Shown: in pieces, positions 54,576-61,711 of the stretch | Position numbering within the stretch: the stretch's first letter is position 1 | How the letters are laid out: each line of letters opens with the position of its first letter | Origin: Tumebacillus sp. BK434 | GTDB lineage: Bacteria; Bacillota; Bacilli; Tumebacillales; Tumebacillaceae | NCBI RefSeq assembly: GCF_004340785.1 | Contig: NZ_SLXS01000009.1 | Span: 1-64,000 of the forward strand | Length of the DNA: 64,000 bases | Direction of reading: 5' to 3' | Made by a program: the position numbers and the translations under genes | Notes under the pieces: model-generated | What the model saw: the letters and a program-made list of their open reading frames with translations, nothing else | What the model was told of the DNA's origin: nothing | Database searches by the model: none

Positions 54576-54998
54576 ATGAAACCGCGAATCACAGTACTTA
54601 CATTGGGTGTCGATGATTTAGAAAGATCGTTGCTGTTCTATCGCGATGGACTTGGTTTCCCAACACAAGGTATCGTTGGCACAGAATTTGAACATGGCGC
54701 CGTTGCCTTTTTCGACTTACAAGCAGGCGTAAAGCTCGCGATTTGGAAACGCAAAGATATCGCTCATGATGCAAGGATTCAACAGACCGCATCAAGTCCT
54801 ACTGAATTTACCATTGGTCACAATGTGAATAGCAGGGAGGAAGTTGATCAGGTCATGGAACAGGCAAAAAATGCGGGTGCAAGTATCACGCTTCCAGCGC
54901 ACGACACGTTTTGGGGTGGATACTCGGGCTACTTTCAGGACCCAGATGGCCATTTGTGGGAAGTAGTCTGGAATCCACAGTGGGAGATCTTATCATAA
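54576..54998 (+). CDS. Glyoxalase/bleomycin-resistance VOC family protein
   Basis: A 140-residue VOC protein with two beta-alpha-beta repeats: TVLTLGVDDLERSLLFYRDG (about 5), FTIGHNVNSREEVDQVM (about 75) and GYFQDPDGHLWEVVWNP with the metal-binding Glu (about 127). VOC proteins bind metals and act as lyases, dioxygenases or drug binders. ATG 54576 follows GGAGGTG at 10 bases. The last codons overlap an rlmH-like att repeat. Confidence 0.85.
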   Translation: MKPRITVLTLGVDDLERSLLFYRDGLGFPTQGIVGTEFEHGAVAFFDLQAGVKLAIWKRKDIAHDARIQQTASSPTEFTIGHNVNSREEVDQVMEQAKNAGASITLPAHDTFWGGYSGYFQDPDGHLWEVVWNPQWEILS

Positions 54999-55003
54999 GT
55001 AGC
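54982..55003 (+). repeat. Candidate att repeat (copy 4, diverged)
   Basis: GGGAGATCTTATCATAAGTA (54982-55001... read GGG-AGA-TCT-TAT-CAT-AAG-TAG) codes for G-R-S-Y-H-K-stop in the rlmH frame and overlaps the stop of the glyoxalase gene. The right half TTATCATAAGTA is as in copy 5; the left half differs. The match to rlmH is 17 of 23 bases. A terminator hairpin follows 25 bases later. Confidence 0.45.
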
Positions 55004-55027
55004 GCCTATATTGGGATATTGAGAAAG

Positions 55028-55075
55028 AAGAAGCATCGAAGACGAGTTCAATGTCTTTGATGCTTCTTTGTTTTG
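55028..55075 (+). terminator. Terminator after the glyoxalase gene
   Basis: AAGAAGCATCGAAGAC pairs with GTCTTTGATGCTTCTT (one G-T pair), followed by TGTTTTG. Confidence 0.75.
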
Positions 55076-55170
55076 GGTGGGAGGATGCTGAAAATACGAT
55101 AATTATTTATTGTAAAACGATAAATCGCGTGCTAGAATCAAAATGCGAATCACTAATGGAGGTGCATTGT

Positions 55171-55650
55171 ATGAAACGCGAAACACTTTTTTTAAAGGCA
55201 GCAGTTATTCTTATGGGTGTTCCTGTTCTTGCTTTGTGTATATTTTTTGTACCTGCCATCTCGAATTTTATGGCAGAATTATATCCTGAGGCAGCTTATC
55301 TGCAATATCTTCTTATGATCGGGTTGTATGCAACGGCGATCCCGTATTATATTGCTTTGTATCAAACTTTTAGACTGTTAACCCATATGAATCGGAACAA
55401 GTCTTTCTCAGAATTATCCTTCCAAGCTTTAAAGAATATAAAATACTGTGCCACTGCAATCAGTATGTTGCATGTGCTAAACCTGCCGCTGTATTACCTC
55501 ATGGCGAAGCGAGTTGACCCGCCAATTATCATGCCAGTCGGATGGGGCTTGATTTTTTCCGCACTTGTGATCGCAGTCTTTGCTGCTGTTCTTCAAAAGC
55601 TAGTAAAACATGCCATCGATATAAAATCAGAAAATGATTTAACGGTCTGA
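55171..55650 (+). CDS. DUF2975 membrane protein
   Basis: A 159-residue protein with four membrane segments (about 8-30, 45-65, 92-112, 122-145). The layout, with FLKAAVILMGVPVLALC first and the SF..LSFQALKNIKYCATAIS loop, matches DUF2975 (YoaS-like). ATG 55171 follows GGAGGTG. The next gene, nine bases on, codes for a small XRE-type regulator, the standard partner of DUF2975 genes in Firmicutes. Function unknown. Confidence 0.8.
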   Translation: MKRETLFLKAAVILMGVPVLALCIFFVPAISNFMAELYPEAAYLQYLLMIGLYATAIPYYIALYQTFRLLTHMNRNKSFSELSFQALKNIKYCATAISMLHVLNLPLYYLMAKRVDPPIIMPVGWGLIFSALVIAVFAAVLQKLVKHAIDIKSENDLTV

Positions 55651-55659
55651 GGTGATAAC

Positions 55660-55884
55660 ATGGCAATTATTATCAATATTGATGTGATGCTGGCGAAGCG
55701 GAAAATGAGCGTAACAGAACTTTCGGAGAGGGTTGGAATCACAATGGCTAACCTTTCGATATTGAAAAATGGAAGGGCAAAAGCTATTCGGCTTTCAACT
55801 TTAGAGGCAATTTGCAAAGCATTAGAATGCCAGCCCGGGGATCTATTAGAGTACAAAATTGAAGAAGGCACTGATGGGGAATAA
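55660..55884 (+). CDS. Small XRE-family HTH regulator (YozG-like)
   Basis: A 74-residue helix-turn-helix protein: IDVMLAKRKMSVTELSERVG, ITMANLSILKNGRAKAIRLS and LEAICKALECQPGDLLEY. It is the YozG type that pairs with DUF2975 membrane proteins in one operon. Probably an autoregulator. Confidence 0.88.
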   Translation: MAIIINIDVMLAKRKMSVTELSERVGITMANLSILKNGRAKAIRLSTLEAICKALECQPGDLLEYKIEEGTDGE

Positions 55885-55999
55885 CCACAAATACGGAGTG
55901 ACAAATACACCATTTCTTGAGAATGGTGTCTTTACACATCTGCTGGAGATCAAACCATGGTCCGCACCTTCCGATCAAACACGATGTGCTAGAGCAGTT

Positions 56000-56022
56000 A
56001 CGGTGAGCCTTATCATAAGTAA
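56000..56022 (+). repeat. SCC-like att repeat (copy 5)
   Basis: GGTGAGCCTTATCATAAGTA at 56002-56021 then A codes exactly for G-E-P-Y-H-K-stop, with codons different from the resident rlmH. GTTAC precedes it as in copies 2 and 3. Confidence 0.75.
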
Positions 56023-56088
56023 TTGATCAATGAGACCTTGTGAGGCGGCCTCGCCAACTGTACTAGCGGTTCTCCATTTCCCAATCCT

Positions 56089-56412
56089 CTAAAAGAAGTA
56101 ACGTAAAGCCATGATCGAAACCATCCCCGCAACTACCGTTCCGAGCAGGCTTTTCGTTTTCATCGCGACGAGAACCGCAGGGATCGCGGCCAGCAGCTCG
56201 ACATCGTTTAACAGGGAGAACTGCCCATCCTGAACGAAAAGCTCCTGTCCAATCAAAGCTGCCATGACAGCGATGGGAACATTGTTCAACCAGCGAATTC
56301 CCCATTCCGGGAGTTCCATCCGACTCAATACCATAAGCGGCAATACCCGCGGCAAGAATGTCACGAAGGCAGAGCCGAGAATAATCAAGAAGACATCCCA
56401 TCTCACTTCCAT
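56089..56412 (-). CDS. azlD: Branched-chain amino acid exporter subunit AzlD
   Basis: A 107-residue protein with three to four membrane helices. RWDVFLIILGSAFVTFLPRVLPL at the start, then WGIRWLNNVPIAVMAALIGQEL and a C-terminal MVSIMALRYFF, typical of AzlD. Its ATG 56412 lies inside the end of azlC, so the two are translated together. AzlCD exports branched-chain amino acids. Confidence 0.88.
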   Translation of the reverse strand: MEVRWDVFLIILGSAFVTFLPRVLPLMVLSRMELPEWGIRWLNNVPIAVMAALIGQELFVQDGQFSLLNDVELLAAIPAVLVAMKTKSLLGTVVAGMVSIMALRYFF

Positions 56413-57137
56413 TTCTCGATCACCATCCCAATCGTAGAAGCGATTACCGTTGCTACAATAACCCCCGCATTTCCCGGATAAACAACCGCTACTCCTACCG
56501 CAATGATCACCGCACAAGTAGCCACCATGACATCGAGCTTCACTTTTTTACGACCGGCAATCGCCAGGATCAACAAACCGATAAACATGGCAGGCAGAGC
56601 ATAATCCAGTCCGAACTTTTCCGGGTCTGTAATCCATTGTCCAAAATAGGCACCTGCGAGATTGGCGAAAATCCAGTTGAGATAAGCGGTCAGATTTAAC
56701 CCGTGCATCCATTTTTCATGGAGCCGGTTTCTTTGCGCTGCTTCATGAATGGCCACGCCAAATGTTTCATCCGTCAACAGAGAGCCGATCAGCATATTTT
56801 TAAACGGTGTCAGATGCCGAAAATAGGGGGATAGCGCCGCACTGAGCAGAAGATGCCGTGAATTCACAAAGAAGATCGTGATCAGGATCGCGGTTACCGA
56901 ACTCCCCGCGGCAATCATTCCGGCTGCAATAAACTGTGCAGAGCCTGCGTATAGCAATACGCTCAGAAGGATGATTTCCAAGATGCTCAGACCCGCGGTC
57001 TTTTCCAAAACACCCGCTGCAAAACCAATGCTCAGATACCCGAGCAAGGTCGGAATACAATCCTTCACTCCCTGCAGAAAGCTGCCTTCCTCTCTTGGAG
57101 TCGCAAATGTTTTTATTCGAAGCCCTTCTTGACTCAT
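56403..57137 (-). CDS. azlC: Branched-chain amino acid exporter subunit AzlC
   Basis: A 244-residue membrane protein of the AzlC family: GVKDCIPTLLGYLSIGFAAG at the start, SAQFIAAGMIAAGSSV, NSRHLLLSAALSPYF and LIGSLLTDETFGVA are the family motifs. Seven or so membrane segments. ATG 57137 follows GAGGGAGA. The regulator gene 83 bases upstream on the same strand may control it. Confidence 0.92.
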   Translation of the reverse strand: MSQEGLRIKTFATPREEGSFLQGVKDCIPTLLGYLSIGFAAGVLEKTAGLSILEIILLSVLLYAGSAQFIAAGMIAAGSSVTAILITIFFVNSRHLLLSAALSPYFRHLTPFKNMLIGSLLTDETFGVAIHEAAQRNRLHEKWMHGLNLTAYLNWIFANLAGAYFGQWITDPEKFGLDYALPAMFIGLLILAIAGRKKVKLDVMVATCAVIIAVGVAVVYPGNAGVIVATVIASTIGMVIEKWK

Positions 57138-57219
57138 TTTTCTCCCTCTTCTCCAATTTTTTCTTTAGATGTTAGAATGATAACGACTATGAAAAAGGGG
57201 AAGAAAATACGGTTCACAT

Positions 57220-58029
57220 CTACATGAACCGTTTTCCTGTTACCACATGATAGAGATCCGGTTTGTTTCTCCAAAGAGCTTCTACTTTTTCCGGGCCAAG
57301 CACCTTGGTTACCTCAGCAAACATGATATCGTGGCGAATGTATTCGATGGCTACGAGGACAAGTGCCGGGTCTTGGGTTTTGATTGCCCACGCTACTCGA
57401 TTCGGTCCGAAGTTGGCGATCAAGACTTCTTCTTTGTCCCTTGCCACGATGGTCAGATGACCGCCCATTCGCTCTTCTGCCACTTCCGGAGCCATATAAT
57501 CGTGATGGTAGGTGGTCCCCAGCTGTGTTTCTGCTTTTCCAAACAGCACGGAAAAGACAGGGATTCCCTCGTGTACGCGTCGGTCAATCCGCTCCTGGAT
57601 AAATCCGACCTGCGGTTCCCAAATGGAGAGCCAGAGCTCTTCTTTGGCTTCCTCGATCATTTCGTTGATTTCCATGAGGACGTGCTCGTCGCTGCTGATT
57701 CGTCTGATGAGGTCTACTTCTTGTTCGCTTTCCAGTGCGGAGAGGTTTTTTTCCAAGTAATCAAAGGATTGTTCAAAGTTGTTGCGCAGTCTCCCGATCA
57801 AGTCCTTGGCTGGCAGCGGTGCGTACGTGACCGGCTCTGAAGGTACGGTATAGATCGCCCCTTTGTCGAGCAGCTTGCCGATCACTTCATAAATCATGGA
57901 GCGCGGTACGCCTGAGCGCTTGCTGATTTCGTAGCCTGTGATTGGAGAGATCTTCAACAAACTGATGTAGGCTTTGCATTCGTATTGGGAAAAGCCAAGC
58001 TTTTGCAACTCTTTAAAGATTTCTTCCAT
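57220..58029 (-). CDS. TrmB-family transcriptional regulator
   Basis: A 269-residue regulator. The N-terminal TrmB winged helix (LQKLGFSQYECKAYISLLK, ITGYEISKRSGVPRSMIYEV, about 5-60) is followed by a coiled coil (about 85-110) and a C-terminal phospholipase-D-like effector domain (about 110-265). ATG 58029 follows AGGTGGG; a longer in-frame start has no such site. It lies upstream of azlC on the same strand and may sense amino acids or sugars. Confidence 0.85.
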   Translation of the reverse strand: MEEIFKELQKLGFSQYECKAYISLLKISPITGYEISKRSGVPRSMIYEVIGKLLDKGAIYTVPSEPVTYAPLPAKDLIGRLRNNFEQSFDYLEKNLSALESEQEVDLIRRISSDEHVLMEINEMIEEAKEELWLSIWEPQVGFIQERIDRRVHEGIPVFSVLFGKAETQLGTTYHHDYMAPEVAEERMGGHLTIVARDKEEVLIANFGPNRVAWAIKTQDPALVLVAIEYIRHDIMFAEVTKVLGPEKVEALWRNKPDLYHVVTGKRFM

Positions 58030-58177
58030 AAGAACCCACCTAGTAGTTGTTATACTTACTACGCTCACTATATAGTGCTGTGATCTTGATGTCAATCGGG
58101 TGTCGATAAAAGCATGACGGGAACAATATGGTTGTTTAGAATGTATATAATAGTTCATGTTTGAGGAGGCTGGTCAG

Positions 58178-58693
58178 ATGAATGTTGTGGTGAAGGAATA
58201 CAACGATCATTGGAGACAAATGTTCAGCGAGGAAGCTCAAAAAATTAAAGATGTTTTTGGCGATGAGTTACTTGAGATTCATCATATTGGAAGCACCTCT
58301 GTTCCAGGATTACACGCCAAGCCCATTATCGATATCATGCCCGTCGTAACAGATATTGAAAGGGTCGATTTGTATAACGAACAAATGAATGGCCTTGGTT
58401 ACGAGTGTATGGGCGAGTTGGGCATGAAGGGCAGAAGGTACTTCAGAAAAGGCGGAGATGATCGAACACATCATGTCCATATCTTTCAGATCGATAACAA
58501 GGAAGATATTTATCGCCATTTGGCTGTAAGAGACTACCTCCGTGCGCATGTCGAAGAGGCAGTGAAGTACGGGAATTTGAAAGCAAATCTTGCAATAAAA
58601 TTCCCTAAGAATATCGAAGCTTATATGGATGGTAAAGACGAATTTGTCAAAGAGTTAGAAAGAAAAGCGCTGGATTGGTATATGAATCGTTAA
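58178..58693 (+). CDS. GrpB/UPF0157 family nucleotidyltransferase-like protein
   Basis: A 171-residue protein. VKEYNDHWRQMFSEEAQKI, the nucleotidyltransferase-like LEIHHIGSTSVPGLHAKPIIDIMP (GS..D.D region, about 33-55), RYFRKGG and HVHIFQ and RDYLRAH are GrpB-family landmarks. ATG 58178 follows GAGGAGG. Function unknown. The last gene before att copy 6. Confidence 0.88.
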   Translation: MNVVVKEYNDHWRQMFSEEAQKIKDVFGDELLEIHHIGSTSVPGLHAKPIIDIMPVVTDIERVDLYNEQMNGLGYECMGELGMKGRRYFRKGGDDRTHHVHIFQIDNKEDIYRHLAVRDYLRAHVEEAVKYGNLKANLAIKFPKNIEAYMDGKDEFVKELERKALDWYMNR

Positions 58694-58762
58694 GCAACTA
58701 ACACTCTGGCGCTGTTAGATGGCAAGACTCAGGCATGCCAGGCTTGTCCTTGATACGGCATA

Positions 58763-58782
58763 GGTGAACCGTACCGCAAGTA
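58763..58782 (+). repeat. SCC-like att repeat (copy 6)
   Basis: GGTGAACCGTACCGCAAGTA then G codes for G-E-P-Y-R-K-stop in the rlmH frame. It is the last copy seen in the window. The flanking left DNA differs from the other copies (GGCATAGGTG instead of GTTACGGTG). Confidence 0.6.
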
Positions 58783-58850
58783 GGGAAACCGTTTCATGAG
58801 CCGCGAATAAACAAGTGGAGAAGTCCGATCCCCTCGGTGAGATTTTACTC

Positions 58851-58900
58851 TAGACAAGACACCAAATGGTGTCATATAATCAAAGCGTCACCAAATGGTG
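58851..58900 (+). promoter_or_regulatory. Promoter with two identical operators before the arsR-family gene
   Basis: TAGACA (58851-58856), 18 bases, TATAAT (58875-58880). The palindrome CACCAAATGGTG fills the spacer (58860-58871) and recurs at the start of the transcript (58889-58900), centres 29 bases apart. This fits autorepression by the gene product below. Confidence 0.75.
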
Positions 58901-58986
58901 TCCAATCAGTTTGGTACCATGATGTGAAGGAACACAGCCCCGAGGAAAAATAATTGCTGAGTGGCCGCAGACTTTTGGGGTGGTGA

Positions 58987-59325
58987 GTGGGTGTTGTGAG
59001 TGAGAACAAACAATTGCGGGATGTGTTTGATGCGATTGCAGATCCAACGAGGCGCCAACTGATCCGTCTGTTGGCAGAGTCGGAGGAGGTACCGCTGCAT
59101 GAATTAACGGCACAGTTTGCAATGGGCCGTACAGCGGTATCTAAGCATTTGACGATCCTGAAAGAGGCCGGACTGGTACTTGACCGAAAAGTCGGCAGAG
59201 AAACCCGATATCGGCTCAACGCCTCTCCGCTCAGAGAAATTCAAGATTGGGTGGCTTTCTACAACCAGTTCTGGACTACGAATATGTTGCGCTTGCACAG
59301 ACTGTTGGAGGACGAGGAAGAATGA
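58987..59325 (+). CDS. ArsR-family transcriptional regulator
   Basis: A 112-residue winged-helix protein: LRDVFDAIADPTRRQLIRLL, VPLHELTAQFAMGRTAVSKHL, KEAGLVLDRKVGRETRYRLN. No Cys metal site in helix 3, so it belongs to the group that pairs with SRPBCC/AHSA1-like genes rather than metal sensors. The GTG at 58987 is taken; GTG 58996 is possible. Two operators lie in its promoter. Next is a gene of unknown function on the same strand, probably its target. Confidence 0.9.
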   Translation: MGVVSENKQLRDVFDAIADPTRRQLIRLLAESEEVPLHELTAQFAMGRTAVSKHLTILKEAGLVLDRKVGRETRYRLNASPLREIQDWVAFYNQFWTTNMLRLHRLLEDEEE

Positions 59326-59379
59326 TTGCAAGCGAACCGTTTGCAGCTTAGGAAAAAAGAGATAAGAGGAGCGATACAA

Positions 59380-59841
59380 ATGTCCTATATCGTTGATTTC
59401 AAAAACGTGTCTACGGTTGGCTTAGAATCATCACCTGTAGCAGAAGCGCTGGCTGGTTTGCGTGCGAATGAAGCCCGGTACCACATGAACAAATACAAGC
59501 ATGAATTTACGGTTGTACCGGCTAGCGAAAGTCAGGAAGCACTGGATTATGTGAACCGAATTTTGAAAGAACGTGACATTGAGTTTTCGGCCAAACCTTT
59601 AGAAACATCGAGTTTTCAAGTGGAAAATATCAAAATGACCTACGTCTTTTATGAGGATGGCCTTGGGCTCAACGTCATGTATACGGTTGATGACGGTAAG
59701 AAGCGGGCCGTTGGTTTTAAGCTTTCTGAGGGGATGGAAGTACCCAAGGAGTTAGAAGGAAAGTTTAAGTTTGCCAGACAGAAGTCGAAACTTGCTGGAA
59801 CCATTCGGGGCTCGTTCTTTGTGATCAAAGGAGAATATTGA
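59380..59841 (+). CDS. Uncharacterised protein downstream of the ArsR regulator
   Basis: A 153-residue soluble protein of alternating strands and helices. It starts MSYIVDFKNVSTVGLESSPV and has Lys-rich C-terminal parts (FKFARQKSKLAGTIRGSFFV). ATG 59380 follows AAGAGGAG. It lies 54 bases after arsR with no terminator between, so it is the likely regulated gene. It is not an AHSA1 domain by eye. Function unknown. Confidence 0.65.
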   Translation: MSYIVDFKNVSTVGLESSPVAEALAGLRANEARYHMNKYKHEFTVVPASESQEALDYVNRILKERDIEFSAKPLETSSFQVENIKMTYVFYEDGLGLNVMYTVDDGKKRAVGFKLSEGMEVPKELEGKFKFARQKSKLAGTIRGSFFVIKGEY

Positions 59842-59873
59842 AGGATCATCTTGCTCCTTATTTGTACAAGGAA

Positions 59874-59903
59874 GAAAGACAAGCTATGAATAGCTTGTCT
59901 TTC
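59874..59903. terminator. Bidirectional hairpin between convergent genes
   Basis: A 14-bp perfect stem GAAAGACAAGCTAT/ATAGCTTGTCTTTC with a two-base loop between the plus-strand gene ending at 59841 and the minus-strand gene ending at 59913. Confidence 0.7.
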
Positions 59904-59912
59904 CCTGCATAG

Positions 59913-60377
59913 TTATGCAGTTGTTGTTGTTGTTGTTGTGCTGCGCTCGATGACTTTGCCACTGAGGTTGATCGGCCCGACAACTTGTGCTGTCGAATTC
60001 GCAGTCGCGTTTTCGACGGTCAAGGTGTAGGAATGAGTGCCGGCGCGCGGGTTCAAGTCGATTGCTTGGAGAGCAACCGTGTAGAACTGTTCGGACCCGG
60101 TCGACTCCACGCCTTGTTGCGTGCGGAAGATCTCCACATTGTCCCGCAATACGCGAAACACCAGTTGCGCGATGTTACGAACGCCTTTTACGCCGACGGT
60201 TGCCAACAGCTCCACCGTGTTACGGCGTCCGGTCGTCGTTCCGCTTGGTACGGTCAGACGAATCGTGGCCAGACGCAGCCGACGCGGAGCACGCGGAATC
60301 GCAGTTGCAGTTCCGGTATTCGTACGGCTCCGCGGCTGGACAGCTTGGTAATCGCGAATTTGAACTTTTCTTGCCAT
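59913..60377 (-). CDS. Exosporium/spore-surface-like beta protein
   Basis: A 154-residue protein. A basic N-terminus (MARKVQIRDYQAV, then RTNTGTATAIPRAPRRLR) leads to a beta-rich domain (VELLATVGVKG, FRVLRDNVEIFRTQQGVES, GTHSYTLTVEN) like the jelly-roll tips of ExsF/BxpB exosporium proteins, and it ends in seven Thr coded by an ACA run. ATG 60377 follows GGAGGTGAA. No signal peptide, which suits a protein assembled on spores from the mother cell. The link to spores is inference from pattern. Confidence 0.5.
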   Translation of the reverse strand: MARKVQIRDYQAVQPRSRTNTGTATAIPRAPRRLRLATIRLTVPSGTTTGRRNTVELLATVGVKGVRNIAQLVFRVLRDNVEIFRTQQGVESTGSEQFYTVALQAIDLNPRAGTHSYTLTVENATANSTAQVVGPINLSGKVIERSTTTTTTTA

Positions 60378-60511
60378 GGTAAACTTCACCTCCTGCAAAC
60401 AGGGTATGAGGAGGGGCGAGTTTCGGTGTGGACAAGTATCGAACGTGATTCGTCTATTTTATTGGTTTGATGGTTTTTGATTTCGATTCCGACAGCTGGG
60501 GAGTGGCACGA

Positions 60512-61114
60512 ATGGGAAACACCGACATCTTTGAAATGATGGCGAAGCGGTATGACACTTCTGAACGAGTCCACATTGCGAAGGTAGCATCAGATGCCAT
60601 TCGTGAATATGTAGTGGATGCAAAAGACAAGAACGCGATAGATTTTGGGTGCGGAACGGGTCTTGTTGGAGTGAACTTATTAGATGACTTCAACTCGATT
60701 CTTTTTCTGGATACCTCACAAAATATGATCAATGAAATGAACCAAAAAATCACCGAATTTGAGATCCGGAATGCAGAGACGTTATGCTTTGATTTCGAAA
60801 AAGAGGGTCGATCTGATTTACATGCTGACTACATTTTCATGGCTCAGGTTCTCCTCCATATTGATCATATTGAAGTCGTGCTGTCGAGGCTGTATGAGGT
60901 TCTAAACGCAGGAGGGCATTTGCTGATCGTAGATTTTAATAAAAACGAAAACGTAGCCTCCGACAAGGTCCATAACGGATTTGATCAAGAAAACCTGATC
61001 GAACTGATGAGTAAGATCGGTTATCGAGAAATACAATCCAAAACGATCTATTCGGGAAGTAAAATATTCATGAACCACGACGCATCTTTGTTTGTCCTTG
61101 ATGCTCGAAAATAG
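60512..61114 (+). CDS. Class I SAM-dependent methyltransferase
   Basis: A 200-residue methyltransferase. Motif I is NAIDFGCGTGLVGVNLL (about 41), then SILFLDTSQNMINEM (motif II, about 62), ADYIFMAQVLLHIDHIE (motif IV) and AGGHLLIVDFNKNE. Small-molecule type (UbiE/Tam-like). ATG 60512 follows GGGGAGTGG; a longer frame from 60467 has no ribosome site. It lies 31 bases ahead of the DUF6157 gene. Confidence 0.85.
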   Translation: MGNTDIFEMMAKRYDTSERVHIAKVASDAIREYVVDAKDKNAIDFGCGTGLVGVNLLDDFNSILFLDTSQNMINEMNQKITEFEIRNAETLCFDFEKEGRSDLHADYIFMAQVLLHIDHIEVVLSRLYEVLNAGGHLLIVDFNKNENVASDKVHNGFDQENLIELMSKIGYREIQSKTIYSGSKIFMNHDASLFVLDARK

Positions 61115-61145
61115 AGCAAGAGGGTGTAAGGAGGATACTTCTAGC

Positions 61146-61556
61146 GTGAAAGACATGAACAACTACAACACTTTTATCGAAGTGGCTGCAGACTGCCCGG
61201 TTGGAGTGGCTCAGATCCCAGTGACAAAGGGTGAGACGAAGACCATTCCCGTATTACAATACGAGTTGATTGCGAACCATCCTTACAAATACACACAAGA
61301 GGATGTACTATTTGAAGTATATGCTCTGCGCAATCAGATACCAGATGAACAAAGGCAAGCAGCGCGCGAGAAGTTTTTCTCCAAAGGGCAGCCTTGTCTT
61401 CGTACCTCGTCTTTATGTAAGCGCTACGGGTGGGGGATTCATCATGATGCACAGGGCAAAGTGGCCCTGTACGCTGTCGAGTCTGATGAGTACAAGGAGT
61501 TCGTGAACGACAACGGGATAAAAAACGTCAAAGCAATGCGCTCTAGCCGCGCATAA
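61146..61556 (+). CDS. DUF6157 family protein
   Basis: A 136-residue protein: NNYNTFIEVAADCPV at the start, YELIANHPYKYTQEDVLFEV in the middle, and FSKGQPCLRTSSLCKRYGWGIH near the C-terminus, the landmarks of DUF6157, a family common in soil bacteria near regulators. GTG 61146 follows AAGGAGG; ATG 61155 is the alternative. Function unknown. Confidence 0.75.
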   Translation: MKDMNNYNTFIEVAADCPVGVAQIPVTKGETKTIPVLQYELIANHPYKYTQEDVLFEVYALRNQIPDEQRQAAREKFFSKGQPCLRTSSLCKRYGWGIHHDAQGKVALYAVESDEYKEFVNDNGIKNVKAMRSSRA

Positions 61557-61558
61557 CG

Positions 61559-61595
61559 AGATCTCCTTCGGCCATGTGCAAAGGAGGTCTTTTTC
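61559..61595 (+). terminator. Terminator after the DUF6157 gene
   Basis: AGATCTCCTT pairs with AAGGAGGTCT (one G-T), followed by TTTTC. Confidence 0.7.
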
Positions 61596-61711
61596 AATTT
61601 GAAAGGGTTTCGTAGAAGGAAGGCCGCACCAACCTGACAGTTTGGTGCAGGAGATGCACGGCTCACTTCTGAAGAATGCAATATAGTGAAGACGAGAGGG
61701 TGATCGTGAGG

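Larger units (their letters stand above)
41857..58782. mobile_element. Composite SCC-like island at rlmH
   Basis: The island begins at the rlmH stop and ends, as far as visible, at the last copy of the rlmH-end sequence (58763). Support: five clear direct repeats and one weaker repeat of the rlmH 3' end, all in the same orientation; a 543-residue large serine recombinase of Ccr size; a truncated DUF927/Cch-like helicase next to it; a restriction-modification pair; an IS21 copy; a toxin-antitoxin cassette; and lower GC than the flanking wal block. The repeats divide it into sections of 8.5, 1.2, 0.5, 2.9, 1.0 and 2.8 kb. Whether any section is still mobile is unknown. Confidence 0.7.

Noticed and set aside
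50349-58782. Integron-type cassette array
   Set aside because: Repeats between cassettes look integron-like at first, but they code for the RlmH end, lack attC folding arms, and the recombinase is a serine, not a tyrosine, enzyme.
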